NCBI RefSeq assembly: GCF_024138715.1
Contig: NZ_CP092074.1
Span: 248,001 to 312,000, forward strand
Length of the DNA stretch: 64,000 nucleotides
Direction of reading: 5' to 3'
Source: Emticicia sp. 21SJ11W-3
GTDB lineage: Bacteria > Bacteroidota > Bacteroidia > Cytophagales > Spirosomataceae
The translations under genes were made by a program, and so were the position numbers. A model generated the notes under the pieces. It had not been told where the DNA came from. It saw only the letters and a program-made list of their open reading frames with translations, and made no database searches. Below, in pieces: positions 26,641-36,100 of this stretch. Numbering within the stretch: position 1 is the first letter of the stretch; the number at the start of each line of letters is the position of its first letter.

Positions 26641-28098
26641 CTAAACTTTCCAGCCATCGCGGTAAGAAGTTCTTCCTACAAACTGGTTGGCTTCTTCCAG
26701 GTTAGTAATTCTCATGTTCTCTCCGTCCCAAAGTAGTTTTTTGCGTGCGTAGAATTCCGCCTGCCCTTTGCTGTTTTCTCTGCGTAGCATATAGCTTCTG
26801 ATAGCCAGGTTACCCATTAAAACAGTTTCTGTCATTGGTCCTGCATAATCAAAAGAAGAGGTAAGCCCTTTGTGTTCTTTGCTGTTAAAGCCGGCCTTAC
26901 AGGCGTCTACCCATCTGCGTTGGTGTCCGTATTCCGGCTCTATATCCTTTGGCAGGTCAGGGCCTAGTTCTTTTGTGCCATCATTCAGGAATAATTTAGG
27001 CATCATTGGCGAGCTGTCATTGATATTCGTGGTTATAATGCCCTTTTCACCAATAATCATTACACCATTGCTGCTGTTGGTGCCGCCAATATCCTCATTA
27101 GCCGGTATGATATCCGGGTGAGCAGGTCTGATACCTCCATCACTCCAGGTCATTTCAATCGGCGATTTACTTTTAGCAGTAGCGCCAAAATGAAGGGTAA
27201 TAAATGAAGAAGCCGGGCAACCTTCAGGGTTGTATTCTGGCGACCACATTTTTGTATAAACCGAAGCAACACTACATTCGGCGTCAGTAGGGTATTTTAA
27301 TCCTAATGTTCTGAACGGAATATCTATCAGGTGGCAGCCCACATCGCCCAAAGCTCCGGTGCCGTAATCCCACCAGCCTCTCCAGCCAAACGGATGTAGA
27401 TTCGGAATATACGGTTTATATTCATTTGGCCCCAGCCAGAGGTTCCAGTCTAAGTCTTTAGGTTTCAGGCTGTCGTCTGGTTTTGGCATAGCATTTCCTT
27501 GTGGCCATACCGGGCGGTTGGTCCATATCTGTACTTTGGCAATTTTACCCAGTTTGCCAGAGTCTACCCAAGCCTGTACGGTTTTAAGCAAAGGGTTAGA
27601 AGCTCCCTGATTACCCATCTGGCTCACAATTTTATGCTTTCTGGCCATTTCGGTTAGCATACGTGCCTCGCGGATATTGTGCGTCATTGGTTTTTGCACA
27701 TACACGTGTTTGCCGCGTTCCATGGCAAAAGCTGCTGCAGGCCCATGTACGTGGTCAGGCGTAGAAATGGTTACAGCATCAATGTCTTTTTGCTTATCCA
27801 GCATCTCGCGGTAGTCGGCAAAAAGCTTGGCATTAGGGAATAGCTTGACAGTTTCTTTGGCTGAGCCTGAAAAGTCGACATCGCAAAGTGCCACAATTCG
27901 TTCTCTGCCTTTTACTGAAGCATTGGTGATGTCGCTGCGGCCTTTACCTCCGGCACCGATAGCAGCAATGTTAAGCTGGTCGCTGGGAGAAATAAACCCT
28001 ATACCACCGAGCACGTTCCGGGGAACTATAAAAAAAGAAGACGCAATGGCTCCTTTTTTAATGAATTCTCTCCGGGATTCACTTGATTTTTCTTTCAT
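26641..28098 (-). CDS. Tat-exported Gfo/Idh/MocA family oxidoreductase
   Basis: The 485-residue protein starts with a twin-arginine signal (ESRREFIKKGAIASSFFIVP). A Rossmann domain follows (LNIAAIGAGGKGRSDI, about residues 43-58). The family motif DAVTISTPDHVHGPAAAFAM, then GKHVYVQKPMTHN, carries the Lys of the conserved EKP-like site. The C-terminal part (WGWRGWWDYG-type text, GALGDVGCHLIDIPFR) is that of the large Bacteroidota/Planctomycetes exported group. These enzymes oxidise or reduce sugars or sugar derivatives with a tightly bound NAD(P). The next gene encodes a CE15-like esterase on the same strand, so a role in plant-polymer use is possible but not shown. Confidence 0.88.
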   Translation of the reverse strand: MKEKSSESRREFIKKGAIASSFFIVPRNVLGGIGFISPSDQLNIAAIGAGGKGRSDITNASVKGRERIVALCDVDFSGSAKETVKLFPNAKLFADYREMLDKQKDIDAVTISTPDHVHGPAAAFAMERGKHVYVQKPMTHNIREARMLTEMARKHKIVSQMGNQGASNPLLKTVQAWVDSGKLGKIAKVQIWTNRPVWPQGNAMPKPDDSLKPKDLDWNLWLGPNEYKPYIPNLHPFGWRGWWDYGTGALGDVGCHLIDIPFRTLGLKYPTDAECSVASVYTKMWSPEYNPEGCPASSFITLHFGATAKSKSPIEMTWSDGGIRPAHPDIIPANEDIGGTNSSNGVMIIGEKGIITTNINDSSPMMPKLFLNDGTKELGPDLPKDIEPEYGHQRRWVDACKAGFNSKEHKGLTSSFDYAGPMTETVLMGNLAIRSYMLRRENSKGQAEFYARKKLLWDGENMRITNLEEANQFVGRTSYRDGWKV

Positions 28099-28157
28099 GT
28101 TTAAAACGCTGTATAAAAGGATTGAATGATTACGTTTTTAGGTAATAAGGTCTGAAG

Positions 28158-28165
28158 CAAAGCTA
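28158..28165 (-). promoter_or_regulatory. -7 box upstream of the Gfo/Idh/MocA gene
   Basis: TAGCTTTG on the minus strand matches TAnnTTTG perfectly, 60 bases before the start codon. No -33 TTG is clear at the usual spacing. Confidence 0.4.
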
Positions 28166-28301
28166 GTTGTTTTGGCTTTGCTAAAGTAAATAATTATGCA
28201 TTTATAATGGGTCAGTGAGGAAATTATTTTATTGCCAATCAGCTAAATAGAATAAATTTCGCGCCTTATTACCAAAAGCAAAATAAATGTGGCGCCGCGC
28301 T

Positions 28302-29828
28302 TTACTTCTGATACTTCAAAACCCTGCTGGCCCATGGTATAAAGTGCTGCATATTCGGCCAGTCGGTATGGCCTCCGTCGTGTTGTCGCCAGGCAAGGTG
28401 CCCATCCAGCATGTCTTTGTTTACAGGCGGCATCTTTTCTTTGGTGTAATCGTTCGATACCCCCAGGTCTTTTGCACCTAATAACCTGAATACTTCTCCT
28501 GCTGCTATGGTTGCCATATAACTGCCCTGCTGGTCCAGCCAGCGGGCGTCTCCTTTCTCAGGTATGCCGTAACTGATAAACGTGGGTCTTGGCGCACATA
28601 AGGCAATTAATTCGTGCGAGTCAACGGGTAAGTCACAGCCGGTTTTTCTGCCAAAAGAGGCTTCTTCCGCGCCGTATTTCATATAATTACCGGCCATCCA
28701 GTAGTATTCTCCGCCTGTAAGGCTTTCAACGGCTTCGCCAAACACCCGGCGGTGAAGCGTAGCACCCCCTTTGCCTGAAGAGCCAATCAGTCCGATAGCG
28801 AAACGGGTTTCAAAAGCCAGCGTAACCAAAGCAGCTTTACCATAGCGTGAAACGCCCTCAATACCTACCCGTTTGGCGTCTACGGCGGGGTCGGTCTCTA
28901 AATAATCAAGGCCTCTTGCGGCACCCCAGGCCCATGCTCTCAAGGCTCCCCAGTCATCTGGTTTGCGGGGCTGGCCTTTATTGACCAGGCCTATAATACC
29001 ACGGGTTATGCCTGCACCGTTATCAGCCTGTATACTGGCAGGGTCAATAGTGGCATAGCCCCAGCCTGCGGCCAGCAGTTGCTCGGTAGAGGGCGACTCG
29101 CCGTTTACTGGTGGCGCAAAGAAGTTAGGCCCCGGTAAGCGGGTAATAGGCAAGTACGCAGGGTATTGGTCAAAAACAGCCTTCAGAGAAGGGTCATGCT
29201 TAATCATCATGTCTTTAAAAGCGGCGTTGATTTTCTCCATGTGCTCCGGGCCGGGCTGTGCCGGGGCAGGGAACGACGGCCTGCCGAACATCATCAAAAC
29301 CGGTACGGGGCCTTTTACGTTGGCTGGTACCACCAACATCATATTGATGTCGACATTGATGAGCGGGTATTCACTATTGTCTACATGGCCTATTAGCTGT
29401 TTCGCTACCACAGGTATGCGTCCTATCAGTTCTTTGTCGGTTATTTTTACTGTCCAGGTTACGGCAGGTATTTTATCAGGCAGGCGGCCATACACTTCGC
29501 GTTCCAGGTCTTCTATCAGTTCGGGGCGGCGCTTGTTCCACCAATCTTCGGGTGTGCTTACCTTTTTCCCGTTTTTGAGGGTTAGTGCATCGGGTAGTAC
29601 CGGACACGGATTCGCCATTGCTTCATCATAGTTGGCATGATTCGGAGCAGATTCATTACCACTCGGGCCGGGTCTCAGGCGTTTAATACCCAGTTGCTGC
29701 ATCATGTTTTCATGGTCCTGTTGGTCGGTAAAAGTTACAGGAGAGGGTAGTTGCGCCTTAGAAGAGGCCGCTTTTTGCGCCACAACGCATGTTGACAAAA
29801 GCCACAGAGCAAAGAAAATTCTTTTCAT
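28302..29828 (-). CDS. CE15-like glucuronoyl esterase, exported
   Basis: The 508-residue protein has a signal peptide (RIFFALWLLSTCVVAQK) and an alpha/beta-hydrolase fold. The nucleophile elbow GVSRYGKAAL (Ser327) and the motif RQHDGGHTDWPNMQHF (His487) match the carbohydrate esterase family 15 pattern GxSRxGK. WGALRAWAWGAARGLDYLE before the elbow and LIALCAPRPTFISYG after it are also typical. CE15 enzymes split esters between glucuronic acid on xylan and lignin alcohols. The stretch up to about residue 90 lacks a known domain. It precedes the Gfo/Idh/MocA gene in the same direction, with 203 bases between. Confidence 0.82.
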   Translation of the reverse strand: MKRIFFALWLLSTCVVAQKAASSKAQLPSPVTFTDQQDHENMMQQLGIKRLRPGPSGNESAPNHANYDEAMANPCPVLPDALTLKNGKKVSTPEDWWNKRRPELIEDLEREVYGRLPDKIPAVTWTVKITDKELIGRIPVVAKQLIGHVDNSEYPLINVDINMMLVVPANVKGPVPVLMMFGRPSFPAPAQPGPEHMEKINAAFKDMMIKHDPSLKAVFDQYPAYLPITRLPGPNFFAPPVNGESPSTEQLLAAGWGYATIDPASIQADNGAGITRGIIGLVNKGQPRKPDDWGALRAWAWGAARGLDYLETDPAVDAKRVGIEGVSRYGKAALVTLAFETRFAIGLIGSSGKGGATLHRRVFGEAVESLTGGEYYWMAGNYMKYGAEEASFGRKTGCDLPVDSHELIALCAPRPTFISYGIPEKGDARWLDQQGSYMATIAAGEVFRLLGAKDLGVSNDYTKEKMPPVNKDMLDGHLAWRQHDGGHTDWPNMQHFIPWASRVLKYQK

Positions 29829-29997
29829 CGGTTTATAAGATTGAATAGTTTCTTTTTTAGGAGAGTTGTGGATTTACAGAACTGTCAGGGAGTATCAGTA
29901 TTCTGATTTAAAGCTAAACCGGAAAGCGGGGATTTCAAAGTATTAGTGGATTTTTGTATAAAGGGAGTTTAGGCACTAAACAGCAAATAGCATCATG

Positions 29998-30291
29998 TTA
30001 AAGACGGTTTTTTACATCAATGCTTACATGTGATATACGGATTATTTCTGTTATACCCTCAGAAGATATTCTGTAGAAAATGTAGTGCTTACCATATAGT
30101 GCCTTTTTGTAGCCGGGTAACACATAATCAATAGGTTTCCCAATTGCATGTCCATTTGCTATTGAGTTGAAAGATGCCAGTATGCCTTCAATATATTTAT
30201 CGGCTTGTTCACGAGACCATTCGTGAATTGTATAGTCCCAAATATCCTCTAAATCCTGTTGTGCAAGTTGCGAAATTCTGTATTCAGACAT
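29998..30291 (-). CDS. ParE/RelE-family toxin
   Basis: The 97-residue protein has the ParE fold text: YRISQLAQQDLEDIWDYTIHEW at the start, ADKYIEGILASFNSIA in the middle, and YKKALYGKHYIFYRIS with IIRISHVSIDVKNRL at the end. ParE toxins poison DNA gyrase, while RelE relatives cleave mRNA. The sequence favours ParE. The start lies one base after the antitoxin stop, so translation is coupled. The partner antitoxin is upstream, the usual order for ParDE. Confidence 0.88.
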   Translation of the reverse strand: MSEYRISQLAQQDLEDIWDYTIHEWSREQADKYIEGILASFNSIANGHAIGKPIDYVLPGYKKALYGKHYIFYRISSEGITEIIRISHVSIDVKNRL

Positions 30292-30292
30292 A

Positions 30293-30538
30293 TCAACCTA
30301 CAGATTTTCGTCTTAACTTTTCCTGAAATTCCTGAGGATTAAAGCCTTCAACAAACCCGCTCTGCTCGCCTTCTCTCAATGCCTGTTTCAAAAGCTTTAG
30401 TTTTTCTTCTTCCTGCTCTAGTAAACGTAATCCGGCTCTAATCACCTCACTGGTTGATGCGTAACGGCCTGCTTCAATCTGCCTTTGAATGAAGGAGTCA
30501 AAATGAGACCCAATGGATATAGATGTATTTTTGCTCAT
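30293..30538 (-). CDS. ParD-family antitoxin
   Basis: The 81-residue protein opens with a ribbon-helix-helix DNA-binding domain (NTSISIGSHFDSFIQRQIEA) and the typical GRYASTSEVIRAGLRLLE helix. The C-terminal charged tail binds and blocks the toxin. ParD proteins repress their own operon, and the inverted repeats in the promoter at 30549-30590 are a good candidate operator. The ATG at 30538 is clear. Confidence 0.9.
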   Translation of the reverse strand: MSKNTSISIGSHFDSFIQRQIEAGRYASTSEVIRAGLRLLEQEEEKLKLLKQALREGEQSGFVEGFNPQEFQEKLRRKSVG

Positions 30539-30548
30539 GGTATTAATT

Positions 30549-30590
30549 GTTACCTAAACAAAAATACCAAAAATTGGTAACTTTGACAAA
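30549..30590 (-). promoter_or_regulatory. Promoter and candidate operator of the parDE pair
   Basis: On the minus strand TTTG (30590-30587) and the perfect box TATTTTTG (30566-30559) are 20 bases apart, a textbook Bacteroidota promoter. Two nested inverted repeats overlap it: TACCAA-AAA-TTGGTA (30565-30579) in the spacer, and the wider pair GTTACC (30549-30554) with GGTAAC (30576-30581). Binding of the ribbon-helix-helix antitoxin there would block transcription. Confidence 0.65.
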
Positions 30591-30603
30591 TGCTTTACCC
30601 AAC

Positions 30604-30636
30604 AAAAAAGAGAAACATTCAATGCTTCTCTTTTTT
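30604..30636 (-). terminator. Terminator of the efflux operon
   Basis: Eleven-base arms AAAAAAGAGAA and TTCTCTTTTTT enclose an 11-base loop that itself holds CATT-C-AATG. It lies 9 bases after the TolC stop on the minus strand and ends in a T-run. Confidence 0.75.
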
Positions 30637-30644
30637 GTTTACGT

Positions 30645-31988
30645 TTACTCCTGCACATCACCCGTATAAAACTGCAGCAGTTTCTGCTGGTAACGGACCT
30701 GAATAGTGGCCCGGGCCACATTTACTTTGGCTGATGCCAGCGAGTTTTGTGCCGTAAATAAATCTATTAAGGTAGCCAGACCATTCTGAAAGCGGCCTTG
30801 CTGTAACTCAAAAGCGGCTTGTGCTGCTGATAACTGCGCCTGTGCAGTGTTGTACTGTTGTTGTGCGGTTTCGTAGTCGGTCAAGGCTTGTTTAATTTCT
30901 GCTCTGATCTGGTCTTGCCTGTCCTGAATATCCAGTTGGCGGTTCATTTCTTCTATGCGGTTTTTGGCAACAGCCGTTTTGGTCTGGTTGCGGTCAAATA
31001 TATTCCAAACCAGATTTAACCCTGCATATACGTTTACCTGGTTACCCAACTGGCGCAGCATATTGCGTTGCTCAATGCTGCTCAATACATCATTACCATT
31101 GATATTCTGCTGGAAAAGGTACCTGCCTGCGGTGGTTAAACCTCCCGTAGCAACCAGTTGGGGTTTTAAATTGGCCTTAATAATCGGGGTTCTCAAGGCA
31201 ATGGCCTCACGTTGCTGCTTCAGTGTCAATAAATCATTTCTTCTGCTATAAGCTGAACTGATTGCCTCCTGCGCTGAATAACCAGGCAGGCTCTCGTCGG
31301 GTAAATCCTGAAAATCGTATTCCCCGGCTGGCAGGTTTAACCTGCGTATTAAGAATATCTTGTGGTTCTGTAGCAGGTTTCTGGCAGCTATTACCTGTTG
31401 CTCGTCCAGTCGGGTTTGTGCCTGTTGCTGGTAAAGTTCATTGGGTAATCTAAGGCCGGCTTTTACAAGGCCTGTCAGTACAGTATCGCGTTCTTTAGAC
31501 AGTTGCCAGTTCTGTTCGGCAATCTCAATTAACCGGCGGTCGAGCGATAATTGCAAAAATGCCAGGCTCAAGTCATTGGTTAGTTGCTGACGCGTAAATT
31601 TAAGCTGAGTGGTTGCCGCTTCTTCTGTTTTTTCTGATACCAGCACCTGATACCTACGGGCAGCGCCATCGGCCAACACATAGTTACTGTTGGCCTGCAG
31701 GTTTAGCCCTGTATAAGTACTGGCTACCAGAGAAGGCGTAGCCACGGTAAGCAGGTTACTGCCCGACTGGAAATTGAAGCCGCCGTTAAATGTAGCATTA
31801 GGCAGGAAGAGGTTCTTGCTTCCGTAAACATCCCATCTGGCAGATTCTACGCTATTCTGTGCTTTTTTAATGCCCACATTCTGCTGTACGGCCATTTGAA
31901 GCGTTTCCTGAAAACTTAAAGTTTTTACCTGTGCCGAAAGAGTGAATCCACAGCCCCAGATACATAAAATCAATATGACTCTTTTCAT
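30645..31988 (-). CDS. TolC-family outer-membrane efflux protein
   Basis: The 447-residue protein has a signal peptide (RVILILCIWGCGFTLSAQ) and the two-repeat helical architecture of TolC-like proteins. Long amphipathic helices are rich in Gln, Ala and Leu (for example YETAQQQYNTAQAQLSAAQA and QNGLATLIDLFTAQNSLASA). It forms the outer-membrane channel for the RND pump encoded upstream. Its ATG overlaps the adaptor stop in TAATG, so the two are co-translated. It is the last gene before the operon terminator. Confidence 0.92.
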   Translation of the reverse strand: MKRVILILCIWGCGFTLSAQVKTLSFQETLQMAVQQNVGIKKAQNSVESARWDVYGSKNLFLPNATFNGGFNFQSGSNLLTVATPSLVASTYTGLNLQANSNYVLADGAARRYQVLVSEKTEEAATTQLKFTRQQLTNDLSLAFLQLSLDRRLIEIAEQNWQLSKERDTVLTGLVKAGLRLPNELYQQQAQTRLDEQQVIAARNLLQNHKIFLIRRLNLPAGEYDFQDLPDESLPGYSAQEAISSAYSRRNDLLTLKQQREAIALRTPIIKANLKPQLVATGGLTTAGRYLFQQNINGNDVLSSIEQRNMLRQLGNQVNVYAGLNLVWNIFDRNQTKTAVAKNRIEEMNRQLDIQDRQDQIRAEIKQALTDYETAQQQYNTAQAQLSAAQAAFELQQGRFQNGLATLIDLFTAQNSLASAKVNVARATIQVRYQQKLLQFYTGDVQE

Positions 31989-33079
31989 TATTTAGTTGCC
32001 GGTTTATTAACCACTTTTACCAGTGTGCTATCTATTAATGAGTTTCCTACGTTCAGGGCCACCACGTCTCCTTCGTTCAGGCCTGCATAAACCCGGTAAT
32101 GAAGCCCGTCTCCTGCACCTATTTTGATGGGTCTGTAAAACACACGGTTGTCTTTAATAACAGGTGCAAAATACTTATCACCTTTCACCACCAATGCCTG
32201 AGCAGGCATGCTTAGAAACTCCTGAGCAGGCAGGTGAATCAGCACTTTCAGAAAACTGCCTGCCAGTATCTGGTTATTGGCGTTGTTGTATTCAATCTCG
32301 GCCAGCATCATGCGCGTGCGCGCATCCAGTTCGCCGGTCATACGGGTAATGCTGGCATGCAGGGTATCGGCCGAGCCCGGTACAAGAATATCAACCGGTG
32401 TACCCGGGCGGATAGAGGCGGCATCGGCCTGCTCTATAAATATTGTAATCCTTAAACGATTTACCTGCGACACCGTAACCACAGGCAAGGCACTGGTTTG
32501 TGAGGATGTAGCAGCCTGCAATAAAGCGCCTACGTCGGCATAACGTGCTGAAACGTTACCCGCAAATGGAGCTCTGATGATGGTGTAAGACAACTTCTCC
32601 CGCTGGGCATCCAGGCGGGCCCTGGCCATCTCAACATCGGCGCGTGCTTTATCGGTTTCCTGCTCGGTTACATATTTTTTCGACAGCAAAGACTCAACCC
32701 TGTGCAGGTAGCTTTGCTTTTGTTTCAAATCTGCCTCTAAGGCCAGTTTTTCCTGTTCCAAATCCGGAGACTCTATCACAGCAATGGTCTGGCCTGCTTT
32801 TACGTTCTGCCCTTTGTCTACATATAATTTTTGCAGATAACCACTTATTTTGGCAAAAAGTGTAACCGATTGGTAAGGACGCGCCTCTGCCGATAGCATC
32901 AGGGTTCTTTCTGACTTTTGCCGGCTAATGGTAATGGTGCTTACCGAGGTAGCATCGGCTGTTTTAGAAACCGGAGGTTCGGCAGAATCAGCCCGGTTTA
33001 TCACAAAAATCCCAACCCCTATAGCCACCACAATGATGGTCAATAATCCGATCCGGCGAAGATTTTGTTGATTTTTCAT
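31988..33079 (-). CDS. RND efflux periplasmic adaptor (membrane fusion protein)
   Basis: The 363-residue protein has one N-terminal anchor helix (IGLLTIIVVAIGVGIFVI, about 11-28). A biotinyl-lipoyl half (ISGYLQKLYVDKGQNVKAGQ) is followed by a helical hairpin (LALEADLKQKQSYLHRVESL onward). The second lipoyl half (YTIIRAPFAGNVSARYADVG) and a beta-barrel domain come next. It bridges the inner-membrane pump and the TolC channel. It lies 48 bases after the permease gene and overlaps the TolC start by one base. Confidence 0.93.
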   Translation of the reverse strand: MKNQQNLRRIGLLTIIVVAIGVGIFVINRADSAEPPVSKTADATSVSTITISRQKSERTLMLSAEARPYQSVTLFAKISGYLQKLYVDKGQNVKAGQTIAVIESPDLEQEKLALEADLKQKQSYLHRVESLLSKKYVTEQETDKARADVEMARARLDAQREKLSYTIIRAPFAGNVSARYADVGALLQAATSSQTSALPVVTVSQVNRLRITIFIEQADAASIRPGTPVDILVPGSADTLHASITRMTGELDARTRMMLAEIEYNNANNQILAGSFLKVLIHLPAQEFLSMPAQALVVKGDKYFAPVIKDNRVFYRPIKIGAGDGLHYRVYAGLNEGDVVALNVGNSLIDSTLVKVVNKPATK

Positions 33080-33127
33080 ATTACTTACTTGTTTTAAATG
33101 TCTGTTTGTTTCAAGGTTTTTGTTTGA

Positions 33128-36100
33128 TCAGGCTTCTGATTGGCTGTTGTCATCCTGGTCGTCCAGCAGGCTTATATTTGCTTTGGCTTTACCTTTATAT
33201 AAACCGGCATACACGGCCGGAACTACAAAAAGCGTAAACAGCGTGGCAACAATCAGGCCACCTATAACGGCACGTGCCAATGGTGCATTTTGTTCTGAGC
33301 CTTCGCCCAGGCCAATCGCCATCGGAATCATCCCTAACACCATGGCAAGGGCTGTCATCAGAATAGGGCGCATACGTACCTTTCCTGCCTCGGTAATGGC
33401 TTTTAGCACGGTATAACCTTCTGCCCGCAAATCATTGGCATAGCTCACCAATAAGGTTGCGTTAGAAGCGGCAATACCCACCGCCATAATTGAGCCCATC
33501 AGCGATACTACATTGATGGTAGTGCCTGTGGCAAAAAGAAACAGGATGATGCCCATCAATGCACCCGGGATTGATACCAGTACAATAAGCGGGTCTTTCA
33601 ATGACTGAAACAAAACTACCATCAGTACATATACCAGCAATATGGCCAGCACCAGACCCTGAGCCATATTAGTAAATGACTCGTTCATTACCTGGCCTTG
33701 TCCGCGCACGTTAATGCTGAATCCCTTAGGCAACTGCCCCATGTTTTTTATGATGCGCTCAATATCTGCTGACACTGAGCCTAAGTCGCGGTCTTCTACA
33801 TTGGCAGATACATTCAGCACACGCTGGATATTCTCATGGTTTATCTGGCTTGGCATAACGCCGGGGGTAATTTCTGATACATTACGCACCGTCTGGGCTA
33901 TCTGCCTGGGCACGTCTGTTGGCTGCAATGTCGAGTTACTGCTTAAGGCATTGGCCGTAGCGCTGGTGGTGAGCGGCAGATTCATCAGGTCACTTACCGA
34001 CTGAATCTTACTGCTTGGTGTTTTTACCACTACCGTATAGTTTACATTATTGGCCGGGTTCAGAAAATAAGAAGGTGCAAACAAACCACTCGACGACAGG
34101 TTTACCAATAAATTACTGGCCACGTCTCTCTGGCTAAGGCCCACCTGTGCTGCCCTTATGCGGTCAACGTCTACTTTCAGGGTAGGGTAGTCTAGTACCT
34201 GTTTAATGGTAACATCTTTTAAGCCGGCTACTTTTCTCAGTGAATCCCGCAATACTTTGGCCATTTCGTAGCCTTTGTTATAGTCGGTTACTTCTATCTG
34301 CACATCAATCGGCGAACTCAAGCCGAAGTTCAATACCTGCCCCACCATGTCGGCTGTCTGAAAATACGACTGTGTTCCGGGAAACTCGTTATTCAGAACC
34401 TCCCTTATCTTGTTTCTGTATATCTCGGTTGGTTTGTGGTCTTTCTTCAGGGCAATCATAATTTCGGCGTCCATACCGTTTACGTTGTCAGACTGCACAT
34501 AGGCCAGGTTAAAGAAAATCGGCACACCGATATTGGCGCTGATAGTACTTAATTCTTCCGGAGGAACAATCTTCCTTACGGCTTCTTCAATTCTTTCTAC
34601 ATATTTTTCTGTTTCTTCAATACGCGTGCCAAAAGGCGCTCTGAAATGCAGTTTCATAAAGCCCGTATCTGTAGTGGGGAAGAAGTCGGTACCTACCATT
34701 GGGGTTATGAGTACAACCGTTAGCACTACCAGAACAAGCGAGCCTGCCAATAGTAAGCCCTTCTGTTTCAGCATTTTGCCCAGGCGGCTGGCGTAGGTAT
34801 TTTGCAGACGTTCAAACTGGCGGTCTCTCCAGCGGTCAAATCGGCTGCCATGTGCTTCATGCGCCCCTGCCGAAAGCATTAATCTTGAAAGCAGCGGCAC
34901 GAGTGTGCGCGATAGCACGTAAGAGGTAAGCATGGCCACTACTACCGACAAGGCCATTGGCACAAACAGAAACCCTGCCGGGCCAGTAATGAACAAAACC
35001 GGAATAAATACAATACAGATAGATAGCGTAGCAACCAAAGCGGGCGTAGCAATTTCGGCTGCCCCGTCTAGTATGGCCCGAACGAGCGATTTACCCATGC
35101 CTAACTGGCGGTGGATACTCTCAATGGCCACGGTGGCGTCGTCAACCAGCATACCTACGGCTAATGACAAGCCGCCGAGCGTCATGATGTTCAGCGAGTT
35201 ACCCGTCAGGTCTAAAACAATAATGGCTGTCAGGATTGCCAACGGGATAGACGTGATAACAATGAATACGTTACGCCAGTTACCCAGAAATCCGAATATC
35301 ATCAAACCAACCAGAAATATGGCCAGAATCATCTCGTGCAATACGTTATCTATGGCAGCACTTACAAATATACTCTGGTCGAAATCGGTCGTTATTTCCA
35401 GACCTTCAGGCGCCACTTCTTTTATTTTAGGAATCATGTTTTTTGATGATTCCACAATGGTAAGAGTAGAAGCGCTTGATTTACGCAATATGGTAAGATA
35501 GCTGGCGTGCTTGCCGTTAATGCGTACAATATTGGTTGGGTCGGCAAATGAGTCGGATATCTTACCGATGTCTTCAATTTTAATGGTCTGGCCGTTAATT
35601 ACCTTTACCGGAATATCATAAAACTGGTCAACCGTACTCGGGCTGGCGTTCAGTGCTATGTTATATTCGGTTTCGCCCATACGGGCTGTTCCTGCCGGCA
35701 GAATAACGTTTGAGTTCTGCAGGGCAGAAATAACATCGGCGGCCGACAACCCTTTGGCTGTTAGCTGGGCAGGGTCTATGTCAATATTAATCTGGCGTTG
35801 CTTCCCCCCATAAACACCAGGGGTCTGCAAGCCCGGAATAGTAAATAAACGCAAACGCAGAAAGTTATTGGTGTAGTCGGCCACGGCATCTTCTCCCATG
35901 GTGTTACTTGAAATAATCATGTGTAACACGGGTAGGTTAGAGGCATTATAAGGCAGTAAAACAGGTGGCTGCATACCCGGAGGCATCTGCCGGAGGGCTG
36001 TGGATGATACTGCCGAGATTTGTGCCAGCGCCTGGCCCAGGTCTGTGCCGGGTTGAAAATACACCCGTAACAAGCCAATACCCGGAATAGAGCTTGACTC

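Noticed and set aside
34932-35501. Open frame of 189 codons on the plus strand
   Set aside because: It is antisense to the RND permease; its composition is that expected from the reverse strand of membrane-helix codons.
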